From Komarekiella delphini-convector SJRDD-AB1 (GTDB lineage Bacteria; Cyanobacteriota; Cyanobacteriia; Cyanobacteriales; Nostocaceae): 64,000 bases of DNA. The position numbers and the translations under genes were made by a program. Below are positions 18,549 through 26,350 of the stretch, piece after piece; positions within the stretch are counted from its first letter, which is position 1; every line of letters begins with the position of its first letter. The stretch is from positions 1 through 64,000 of the forward strand of contig NZ_VJXY01000042.1 of the NCBI RefSeq assembly GCF_014831675.1. The letters are read 5' to 3'. The notes below the pieces were generated by a model, which searched no databases, was not told the DNA's origin, and saw only the letters and a program-made list of their open reading frames with translations.

Positions 18549-20762
18549 TTAGAGTCCACCGATGATGCCGCCGTCATTGCGTGTAATCACCACTGTTGAA
18601 GAACGTGGACGTCCAGATGGGCCATAACCTTGACTGTGCGGCCAGTTACTAAATTCTGTAGGATTTGAAGGTTGCGATCCATCACCTGGGTGCTGGATAT
18701 TGATAAACATCGCTTTGCCGTCAGGTGTGGTGACTACGCCAGTTACCTCACAGTTTGTTGGGCTGGTCAAGAAGCGCCTAATCTGTTTGGTATTGGGGTC
18801 GGCACACATCATCACGTTACTACCGATGTTTACCCAGTCACCTAGACCATCGCCAGCCTGATCAGTCTGAATCCAGAGGCGACCGAAGTCGTCGAACCAA
18901 AGACCATCCGGTGCTCCGAAGTCGTCGCCTTTAATGTTGCCGACAAGATTTGGTTCGGAGTTAGATTTATCGCCGCACTCAACGAAAATATCCCATCTGA
19001 AGGTAGTAGCTTTGACGCTGCGTCCATCCTCACGCCAGCGAACAATGTGACCATAACGGTTATCAGGACGTGGGTTAGCAGCATCGACAGGAGGACGCGC
19101 ACTACCTGCGCCTGTTGTGCCGTCTGGCTCGTTCGAGGAAACTGGCTCTGTTCCACGGCGGCTATTATTTGTCAATGTGCAGTAAACCTCAATCTCCTTA
19201 AATCCGCCAATCCGAGGACGCACAGCAGTCCACTCTGGGCGATCCATCATCGTCGCACCAACTCGATCCGCAGCCTGTCGTGTCTTGACAAGCACTTCAG
19301 CTTGGCTTCTGAAACCGTTTTCAGGTGTTAGACCGCGTTGTCCGTAGACTAAAGGAAGCCACTCGCCAGTACCGTTGTCCTTGAACTTAGCGACATAAAG
19401 AATACCGTTGTCAAGCAAGTCGCGGTTAGCATCACGATTTTGCGGATTTAGGGGTTTGGCGCAAACGAACTTGTAGATGTACTCGTTGCGCTCGTCATCG
19501 CCCATGTAGAAAGCAACATAGTAGTTGTCATCAACCACGTACTGAGCGCTCTCATGCTTGAATCTGCCCAGTGCAGTGCGCTTTACTGGTTTACTTTGCG
19601 GATTGTATGGATCGATTTCAACCACCCAGCCGAACAAATGGGGTTCGAGCGGATTTGTGCTGGCATCAAAACGTGGATCAACCTCATGCCAGCGATAGCC
19701 AAACCCTGATGTTGAAACGCCGTAACGATTCTGTCCTGCCAAGATATCGGACTTTTCGATCCCTGGAATTGAAACTACATCTTCCGTAGGGTTGGCAAAG
19801 TAGCCGTTCCAGTTCTCCTCACAGGTCAAGTAAGTGCCCCAAGGTGTATGACCGTTGGCGCAGTTATTGAGCGTACCGTATGCAGTATGGCCATCGTTAA
19901 GCGTCCCGCTGTCAACCGAGCCATTCGGCGTAATTGAAAACTTCTTCGACTTCAAAAGCGCGCTGCCTGCCGCAGGCCCCGAAATCCGTATCTCGGTATT
20001 GCCAGTAATGCGACGACCATAAGATGAATTGCGATTGAAACTCCATTTATTGCCGTTCTTGAATATCTCTACAACAGAAACGCCGTGAGCAGCTTGAGAC
20101 TTCCGTACCTTTTCAATCGTGACTTGTGAGCCTGGCTGTCCAACTGCGGGTGTAGTTTCTGTTGCTGGAGTGAAGGTCAGACCGTCAGGATGAAGAATCT
20201 CTTCTTGGGTATACTCATGGTTCACACACAGCAGCCCGCGATTGAGTGGCTGGTTTAAAAAACTCCTTGCTGACCTTCTTAATGAACTTAAGGTCTGGCC
20301 GATAAAACGCTCTTGTGGGAGAGGGAAGTAGTACATACCATCCGCGTGCATACCAAACTGCTTTTCCTGCGCCGCAGCATTCTGCGAGGCATTTGATAGC
20401 CAGTCTGGCGCACCAGGCATGATCGGATCACCCCAAGCAACAAGTACTTCGGCCTTATAACCAGCAGGAACACTGACAAGATCCTTTTCGAGGAGTCCTG
20501 TCGCTGGGTTGTTCAAATTTGGTGGGATGCTCTTGAAACCAATACCACCAAATCCGGTTCCTTCTGGAATCGGAGTTGCCTCGACACTTTGAAGAAAACC
20601 ACTGATGGAAACATCGCCTAGAACGGTAAGCACTGACGTACCTACGGCAGTCAGTATAAAGCGCCGACGCTTCATGCTAACGCGCTCAATCACATCACGA
20701 ATTGACTCGTTACCGGATGGGTTGATCGTCTGATTGTTCTTGGGGTGAAGCGAACCTTTCAT
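18549..20762 (-). CDS. PhoX-family phosphatase (DUF839), Tat-exported
   Basis: 737 residues. A twin-arginine type signal (SMKRRRFILTAVGTSVLTVLG, RR near 32-34) precedes a PhoX beta-propeller. PhoX enzymes are Ca/Fe alkaline phosphatases exported folded. Family landmarks are FGMHADGMYYFPL, LLCVNHEYTQEE, NNCANGHTPWGTYLTCEENWNGYF, GRFKHESAQYV, YMGDDERNEYIYKF and APDGLWFDDFGRLWIQTD. ATG at 20762 has GGAG upstream. It is encoded near a PhoA-type enzyme and has a candidate Pho box upstream, so phosphate control is likely. Confidence 0.9.
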   Translation of the reverse strand: MKGSLHPKNNQTINPSGNESIRDVIERVSMKRRRFILTAVGTSVLTVLGDVSISGFLQSVEATPIPEGTGFGGIGFKSIPPNLNNPATGLLEKDLVSVPAGYKAEVLVAWGDPIMPGAPDWLSNASQNAAAQEKQFGMHADGMYYFPLPQERFIGQTLSSLRRSARSFLNQPLNRGLLCVNHEYTQEEILHPDGLTFTPATETTPAVGQPGSQVTIEKVRKSQAAHGVSVVEIFKNGNKWSFNRNSSYGRRITGNTEIRISGPAAGSALLKSKKFSITPNGSVDSGTLNDGHTAYGTLNNCANGHTPWGTYLTCEENWNGYFANPTEDVVSIPGIEKSDILAGQNRYGVSTSGFGYRWHEVDPRFDASTNPLEPHLFGWVVEIDPYNPQSKPVKRTALGRFKHESAQYVVDDNYYVAFYMGDDERNEYIYKFVCAKPLNPQNRDANRDLLDNGILYVAKFKDNGTGEWLPLVYGQRGLTPENGFRSQAEVLVKTRQAADRVGATMMDRPEWTAVRPRIGGFKEIEVYCTLTNNSRRGTEPVSSNEPDGTTGAGSARPPVDAANPRPDNRYGHIVRWREDGRSVKATTFRWDIFVECGDKSNSEPNLVGNIKGDDFGAPDGLWFDDFGRLWIQTDQAGDGLGDWVNIGSNVMMCADPNTKQIRRFLTSPTNCEVTGVVTTPDGKAMFINIQHPGDGSQPSNPTEFSNWPHSQGYGPSGRPRSSTVVITRNDGGIIGGL

Positions 20763-20981
20763 TCTGTGCTCTCCGTTTAAGAGTTATAAAATTGCTATTC
20801 AGATCATTTCTTGATGACATGAGCAATTCAGTAAAGAAAAACTCTCTAGATTTACATAAATCGCTCAAATATTTATTGAGTTTTCCTTCACTTTTAACAG
20901 CCACTAACCCGCAGTTAATATCAAGTTAAAACTGGCTGATGCTGCTCATACGTATAAAAATGATCAATTTTGTATTAATTT

Positions 20982-21008
20982 AGGTAAAAACCATTAACAT
21001 CAGGTTAT
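20982..21008 (-). promoter_or_regulatory. Candidate Pho box upstream of the PhoX gene
   Basis: On the minus strand the sequence reads CATAACCTGATGTTAATGG followed by TTTTTACCT: three TTAACCT-like units spaced 10-11 bases apart, the layout of cyanobacterial PhoB (SphR) sites. It lies about 220 bases upstream of the phosphatase start. The match is imperfect and was found by eye. Confidence 0.35.
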
Positions 21009-21230
21009 GTATTGATTAATTGGAATTTATTAACATTTATTTTTTAATAAAGAATATTTTCTTTGCAGTACAAATACTGCTTTTATCTTGAATATATATC
21101 TATATGTTTAAGACATAATTTCAGCAAATTTTGTGGTATCTCCGAGCGTGCCACATCTATAAACAGAGTCAGGCAAGGAACAGCGTCGGTGTCGCAGCTG
21201 TCCTATCCTGGAGATGGATAACAGTGTTTT

Positions 21231-22175
21231 GTGGGTGAGACTGTGTTTTTCAGCGTTGTGATACCGACTTACAATCGCCAACCGATTTTGTCAAAGTGTC
21301 TTCGCGCCTTGGAGGTGCAGGAGTTGAGTGCTGTAAGTTCAGTTACTAATTACGAAATTGTCTTAGTAGATGATGGTTCTACTGATGGCACATTAGAGTG
21401 GTTGGCAGCACATAAAGAAGAATTTCCGCATGTACGATGGTTTGAGCAAGACCACGCCGGGCCAGCTGCGGCTCGAAATTTAGGGGTAAAACAAGCGCTG
21501 GGAGACATAATTATCTTTATTGATAGTGATTTAGTAGTGCTGTCGAATTTCCTGCAAGCTCATGCAGATGCACTAGTGCAAGGAAAGGAGAAATTAAGAA
21601 GCGATCGCTTTTTCACTTATGGTGCAGTTATTAATACTTGCAATTTCGACAACCCAACTGCTGAACCCTATAAAATCACAGATTTTTCCGCAGCTTTTTT
21701 TGCTACAGGAAATGTAGCAATTCCTAAACATTGGCTAGAAAAAGCTGGACTTTTTGATACCAGATTTCAACTCTACGGCTGGGAAGATTTAGAATTAGGT
21801 GTAAGGCTTAAAGAACTAGGTTTAATACTAATGAAATGTCCAGCAGCCGTTGGCTATCACTGGCATCCACCATTTAATTTAGAGCAAATTCCCCGTTTGA
21901 TTGACCAAGAAATTCAGCGCGGACGCATGGGAGTTTTATTTTATCAAAAGCATCCTACTTGGGAAGTACGGATGATGATTCAGATGACTTGGTTGCATCG
22001 TCTACTTTGGGGCATTCTGTCACTCAATGGCGTACTCAATGAAAGGACGATGGCTCCATTTTTGCGATGGCTAATTAATTTAGGTAAACCCCAATTAGCT
22101 TTAGAAATTGCCAGAGTTTTCCTCAACTGGTATAACGTTAAGGGCGTGTATGAAGCTTATGCACAGATGAAGTGA
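21231..22175 (+). CDS. Family 2 glycosyltransferase
   Basis: 314 residues from a GTG start. The N-terminal GT-A domain has FSVVIPTYNRQPILSKCL, VLVDDGSTDGTLEWL, HAGPAAARNLGVKQALG and the metal-binding DSD in IIFIDSDLVVL. The acceptor side shows FATGNVAIPKHWLEKAGLFD and GWEDLELGVRL (ED motif). The C-terminal part is helical with no clear membrane segments. It transfers a sugar from a nucleotide donor to an unknown acceptor, probably in surface polysaccharide synthesis. It stands alone upstream of rpsB. Confidence 0.88.
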   Translation: MGETVFFSVVIPTYNRQPILSKCLRALEVQELSAVSSVTNYEIVLVDDGSTDGTLEWLAAHKEEFPHVRWFEQDHAGPAAARNLGVKQALGDIIIFIDSDLVVLSNFLQAHADALVQGKEKLRSDRFFTYGAVINTCNFDNPTAEPYKITDFSAAFFATGNVAIPKHWLEKAGLFDTRFQLYGWEDLELGVRLKELGLILMKCPAAVGYHWHPPFNLEQIPRLIDQEIQRGRMGVLFYQKHPTWEVRMMIQMTWLHRLLWGILSLNGVLNERTMAPFLRWLINLGKPQLALEIARVFLNWYNVKGVYEAYAQMK

Positions 22176-22320
22176 GGAGATAGGAGTTGGCAGATAGGAG
22201 TTGGGAGATGGCAGACAAGGGGGTAGGGGAGCAGGGGAGTAGAGAGGCAGGGAAGCAGGAGAGCAGGGGAGTAGAAGTGCAGGAGGGCAGGAGGGCACAA
22301 AAGCAATAAATATTGACTTA

Positions 22321-22467
22321 GGACTCAAGACTCAGGACTCAGGACTCAGGACTCAAGACTCAGGACTCAGGACTCAGGACTCAGGACTCAGGACTCAGGA
22401 CTCAGAACTCAGGACTCAGGACTCAGGACTCAGAACTCAGGACTCATTACTCAGGAATCAGGACTCA
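22321..22467 (+). repeat. Tandem heptanucleotide repeat, 21 copies of GGACTCA
   Basis: Exactly 147 bases split into 21 units of seven. Most are GGACTCA; variants are AGACTCA, GAACTCA, TTACTCA and GGAATCA. A purine-rich GGGGAGCAGG-type block (22200-22300) precedes it. This is the short tandemly repeated class (STRR) known from heterocystous cyanobacteria. It lies between a glycosyltransferase and rpsB. Short runs of the same unit recur at about 23567-23590, and a related GACTCTT unit at 26300-26346. Confidence 0.9.
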
Positions 22468-22598
22468 GGAGTTAAAGCTCTGGCAAATATGCTAGCCTAG
22501 TATGGTTAACTAATCTCGCACATCCAGGAATTCGGGTGTTTCCTAGTTGGGAACTACGCCTGGGTGGAGGTTTAACCCGAATAGGAGTTCAAAAATAC

Positions 22599-23390
22599 AT
22601 GCCAGTCGTTTCATTGGCTCAAATGATGGAGTCTGGGGTTCACTTTGGGCATCAAACCCGCCGTTGGAACCCGAAAATGTCTCCTTACATTTACACCTCC
22701 CGCAATGGTGTACACATCATCGATTTGGTGCAGACAGCCCAGTTGATGGACAATGCCTATAACTACATGCGATCGCACGCTGAGCAAGGAAAGAAATTTC
22801 TTTTTGTCGGCACTAAGCGACAAGCAGCCGGAATTATCGCTCAAGAAGCCAGTCGTTGTGGTTCGCATTACATTAACCAGCGTTGGTTAGGTGGAATGCT
22901 GACCAACTGGGCAACCATTAAAACGCGGGTTGACCGCTTGAAAGATTTGGAACGCCGGGAAGAAACCGGGGCACTAGATCTGTTGCCGAAAAAAGAAGCT
23001 TCTATGCTGCGTCGAGAAATGGCGAAGCTTCAGAAATACTTGGGCGGTATTAAAACCATGCGGAAAGTGCCCGATATTGTCGTGATTGTAGACCAACGGC
23101 GGGAGTATAACGCAGTTCAGGAATGCCAAAAACTGAATATTCCTATTGTTTCTATGTTGGATACAAACTGTGACCCGGATGTAGTAGATATACCCATTCC
23201 GGCAAACGACGACGCCATTAGGTCGATTAAGCTGATAGTAGGAAAATTGGCGGACGCTATTTATGAAGGTCGTCACGGTCAGCTGGATGCAGAAGAGGAT
23301 TACGAAGATTACGACGGTGGCGAGTATGACGAAGACTACGACGAAACCGAGTATACTGACACCGTGATTCCCGACGAAGAGGAAGAATAA
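22599..23390 (+). CDS. rpsB: 30S ribosomal protein uS2
   Basis: 263 residues from ATG 22599, preceded by AGGAG. The open frame upstream is not conserved-looking. Family blocks are [66 protein letters not shown] and [13 protein letters not shown]. The C-terminal 35 residues form a very acidic Asp/Glu/Tyr tail ([17 protein letters not shown]) beyond the usual S2 core, as in other Nostocales. It is followed by tsf, the standard pairing. Confidence 0.97.
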   Translation: MPVVSLAQMMESGVHFGHQTRRWNPKMSPYIYTSRNGVHIIDLVQTAQLMDNAYNYMRSHAEQGKKFLFVGTKRQAAGIIAQEASRCGSHYINQRWLGGMLTNWATIKTRVDRLKDLERREETGALDLLPKKEASMLRREMAKLQKYLGGIKTMRKVPDIVVIVDQRREYNAVQECQKLNIPIVSMLDTNCDPDVVDIPIPANDDAIRSIKLIVGKLADAIYEGRHGQLDAEEDYEDYDGGEYDEDYDETEYTDTVIPDEEEE

Positions 23391-23654
23391 TAATAGTGCT
23401 GAGTGGAGACGCGATTAATCGCGTCTCCACAAGTGGGTGCTGAGTGCTGAGTAAGATAGATATACTCAGCAGTTTAGATAGTTCTTAGTCCTGATTTCTC
23501 AGTTGCAAGTTATGAGGTTTGAATCAAGAATTTTCTTCAAATCAAAACTGATAACTGAACACTCAAAACTCAGGACTCAGGACTCAGGACTGATTAACTT
23601 TATATTTGTTTGTGAGTGATTACAACTCAAGTTCAAGTTAGGAATTGAGGCAAC

Positions 23655-24599
23655 ATGGCGGAAATATCTGCAAAACTCGTCCAAGAGCTACGCCAAAAAA
23701 CTGGTGCAGGCATGATGGACTGCAAGAAAGCGCTGAAAGAAACTGATGGCGACATAGAACAAGCCGCAGACTGGTTAAGAAAAAAGGGCATCGCTTCAGC
23801 GGGGAAAAAAAGCGATCGCATTGCAGCAGAAGGTTTAGTAGACACTTATATTCAGCCTGGTGGCCGGGTGGGTGTACTCATAGAAGTCAACTGCCAAACT
23901 GATTTTGTTGCCCGTAACGAAGCTTTTAAAGCTCTAGTTAAGAATCTAGCAAAGCAAGCAGCAACCGTTGATAGCGTTGAATCTTTATTGACTCAACCCT
24001 ATATTGAAGATGAAAATGTGACTGTAGAGGAATTCATTAAGCAAACCATCGCTACGCTGGGTGAAAATATCCAAGTGCGTCGCTTTATTAATTATGCTCT
24101 ACCAGAAGGTACACAAGGTAGAGTAGACAGCTACATTCACACTGGCGGTAGAGTTGGTGTTTTGGTTGAACTGAACTCCCAAACTGAGTCCGTGGCCAGT
24201 AAAGAAGAGTTCCAAGCCTTGGCACGAAATACCGCTATGCAAGTTGCGGCTTGCCCGAATGTCGAGTTTGTGAACGTAGACCAAATCCCCGCCGAAATTG
24301 CCCAAAGAGAGAAAGACATTGAAATGGGGCGGGATGATTTGGCGAACAAGCCACAGAACATCAAAGAAAAGATTGTTCAAGGACGGATTGAAAAACGCCT
24401 GAAAGAATTGACTTTGCTGGATCAGCCTTACATTCGCGATCAAAGTATTTCTGTAGAAGACTTAGTGAAGCAAGTGAAGGCTCAATTAGGCGAAGACATC
24501 CAAGTGCATCGCTTTGTCCGTTACATTCTAGGCGAAGGCATCGAAAAGCAAGAAAGTAACTTTGCTGAGGAAGTTGCTGCACAAATGGGTAGTAAGTAA
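23655..24599 (+). CDS. tsf: Elongation factor Ts
   Basis: 314 residues. The N-terminal UBA-like domain (about 1-50, [20 protein letters not shown]) is followed by the TDFVARNE motif ([16 protein letters not shown]) that displaces GDP from EF-Tu. Two related core subdomains follow, and the sequence shows an internal repeat ([18 protein letters not shown] and [25 protein letters not shown] and DIQVHRF). It is the nucleotide exchange factor of EF-Tu in translation. It follows rpsB by about 265 bases and ends at a strong terminator. Confidence 0.97.
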   Translation: MAEISAKLVQELRQKTGAGMMDCKKALKETDGDIEQAADWLRKKGIASAGKKSDRIAAEGLVDTYIQPGGRVGVLIEVNCQTDFVARNEAFKALVKNLAKQAATVDSVESLLTQPYIEDENVTVEEFIKQTIATLGENIQVRRFINYALPEGTQGRVDSYIHTGGRVGVLVELNSQTESVASKEEFQALARNTAMQVAACPNVEFVNVDQIPAEIAQREKDIEMGRDDLANKPQNIKEKIVQGRIEKRLKELTLLDQPYIRDQSISVEDLVKQVKAQLGEDIQVHRFVRYILGEGIEKQESNFAEEVAAQMGSK

Positions 24600-24618
24600 T
24601 TTTGGTCATTAGTGATTA

Positions 24619-24664
24619 GTCATTAGTCATTTGTTCTTAGTTCAAATGACTAATGACTTTTTTA
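24619..24664 (+). terminator. Intrinsic terminator after tsf
   Basis: A perfect 15-bp stem GTCATTAGTCATTTG/CAAATGACTAATGAC with a nine-base loop, followed by six T. The stem is built from the ATTAGTCATT repeat common in these intergenic regions. Confidence 0.85.
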
Positions 24665-24715
24665 AGCACAGGTCAAGCAAATTATGCTGACCTGTATTTT
24701 ATGATTTTGTATCTA

Positions 24716-24894
24716 AGCTCGACTTGATCCAAAATGAATAACTCGGCTTTTCTTATCCGGCAAAAACTCTGGTTTTTTGGCAAATACTTTTCCCATATTC
24801 TTGATTCACGATCAAGTATAAAAACTCAAACTACACTCCCGCGATGCTTTCAGCGTCGAGTTTTGGGTTTCGTAAAAATGGATAAAGTCGAGCT
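24716..24894. mobile_element. MITE-like element 1 with inverted ends and TA flanks
   Basis: AGCTCGACTTGATCC at the left end and GGATAAAGTCGAGCT at the right end are inverted repeats with one mismatch, 179 bases apart edge to edge. TA dinucleotides flank both ends (24714-24715 and 24895-24896), as for IS630/Tc1-mariner insertions. No transposase is encoded within it. Confidence 0.5.
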
Positions 24895-24896
24895 TA

Positions 24897-25334
24897 GAGG
24901 GTGTTTGAAAAGTGTTTCGCTGTGACTTTAGGCACTTTTAGATCCCCCCTAACCCACGCCAGTCGCTCATGGGGAGCCACCCCCTTGCGGAGGTTCCCGA
25001 CGCTCGTTCGCGTAGCGTGTCGCAGACAAGACTCGCTCTAAGCGAAGCCATGCCGAAGGCTTTACGCTGCGCTATCCGTTGTGGGGAGTGGCGTGGAAAC
25101 CCCCTTGGCGCAGCCTCAAAGTAGAGAAGACCGCGCTGGCTCCCCTTAAAAAGGGGGAACCGGAATCAAAGTCCCCCTTGTCAAGGGGAGCCACTGTGTT
25201 GGGGAGACAGCGCCGTGGGCGGGTTTCCCGACTTGAGGCGACTGTCGTCGGGTTTCCCGACTTGTAGCAAGTGGCGTGGATTTAGAGGGATCTAGAACTT
25301 TTGATACCGACAAGATGACTTTTCAAACATCCTC
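24897..25334. mobile_element. MITE-like element 2 with long imperfect inverted ends
   Basis: GAGGGTGTTTGAAAAGT on the left and ACTTTTCAAACATCCTC on the right are inverted repeats (one mismatch). Similarity continues inward for about 60 bases on each side (TAGATCCC...CCAC). TA flanks both ends (24895-24896, 25335-25336), and the left TA is shared with element 1. The interior is rich in short palindromic repeats. No intact transposase lies inside. Confidence 0.55.
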
Positions 25335-25423
25335 TAAAATCTAAAAACCTCTGGATGATTACTTTGTAATAAATTTGTACATTTGTACCATGTAATGGTT
25401 CATCTGGACAAGAACGAGAAGAT

Positions 25424-26272
25424 ATGGCAAGAGCGATTGAGCGAATTGAGCAGGATATTGCAGGGTTGAAAGAGGCGATCAGCGCGATCGCAGTAGAACT
25501 ACAAAACGCTTATGCTAGTTATTTAACGACTTTGGGGCAAGCTGTACGGCAACAGCTAATTCTGGCCATTTATCACCTCTGTACTCAAGGGTATCCTGAA
25601 AACTTCCTAAGTTTATCATTAAGTCAGCGGCAACAATTACAACAAGTTATACGCAAATTGAGTCAACAGGCGGCTGAGCAGTTACTCGCTTATATTAAGA
25701 GTGAGGGAAATGAGAGAGATGAGGGAGCAGGGGAAGTAGGAGAAGTAGGGGAAGCAGACGAAAGTAATTCTTTGCCACCTTCATTCCATCCCCCCTTATC
25801 CTCCTCTGCTCCTGACCTTTCTAACCCTGTAGAACTGGCAGAATGGCAACAGAATTTAGAGGAAGCTACGCAAGAGATACTGAAAAATCTTTCGCATAAT
25901 GCTAACCTTTTATTACAAAAAGCTGAGATACTACCTAAAAAATTACCGGAACCAATTTTAGCAGCTGCGGCTGCTGCTGCATCAGAAGCATCTGCCGAGG
26001 TCATGCCAGGGCCGCCCAACCTATTAAATTTAGTAATTGAAATTGAAAATGAGCAGCAATCAGAAGACTCTAGCCTGACACAGATAATGGCTATTAACCT
26101 CCGGCTAGGAGAAATTGAATTTGCTGATGCGACACTCTCGTCTGAGCGCAGGCATATCCGCAATATTTTGGGTCAGCTAAACAAGCTAGGACGGGAGTAT
26201 CAAAAAAGGCAGCGTGAAAAATCAGTTGCCGAAGCTGAAGCCGCATGGCGTGCTAGTTGGTTTGAAGATTAA
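25424..26272 (+). CDS. Hypothetical protein with a repeat-derived low-complexity insert
   Basis: 282 residues, function unknown. The N-terminus (RAIERIEQDIAGLKEAISAI) and C-terminus (LGEIEFADATLSSERRHIRNILGQL) are helical and look like a conserved cyanobacterial family. The middle (about residues 94-131, Gly/Glu then Pro/Ser rich) is encoded by purine-rich GGGGAAGTAGG-type repeat DNA followed by a complementary pyrimidine-rich block. It resembles the intergenic repeats, so it is probably a repeat that was read through in frame. The gene is 78 bases upstream of recG on the same strand. Confidence 0.75.
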   Translation: MARAIERIEQDIAGLKEAISAIAVELQNAYASYLTTLGQAVRQQLILAIYHLCTQGYPENFLSLSLSQRQQLQQVIRKLSQQAAEQLLAYIKSEGNERDEGAGEVGEVGEADESNSLPPSFHPPLSSSAPDLSNPVELAEWQQNLEEATQEILKNLSHNANLLLQKAEILPKKLPEPILAAAAAAASEASAEVMPGPPNLLNLVIEIENEQQSEDSSLTQIMAINLRLGEIEFADATLSSERRHIRNILGQLNKLGREYQKRQREKSVAEAEAAWRASWFED

Positions 26273-26299
26273 TCAATAGTCTATAGTCCATAGTCCAAA

Positions 26300-26346
26300 T
26301 ATTGACTCTTGACTCTTGACTCTTGACTCTTGACTCTTGACTCTTG
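26300..26346 (+). repeat. Tandem heptanucleotide repeat GACTCTT
   Basis: About six copies of GACTCTT fill the gap directly upstream of the recG ATG. This is the same STRR class as the GGACTCA array, with another unit. recG has no clear Shine-Dalgarno because the repeat occupies that position. Confidence 0.8.
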
Positions 26347-26350
26347 ACCA

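Noticed and set aside
20710..20904. 64-codon minus frame overlapping the PhoX start
   Set aside because: It overlaps the well-supported PhoX start region in another frame and has no recognisable features.
22321..22467. Possible CRISPR-like array
   Set aside because: The unit is seven bases with no spacers, and no cas genes are present; it is a simple tandem repeat.
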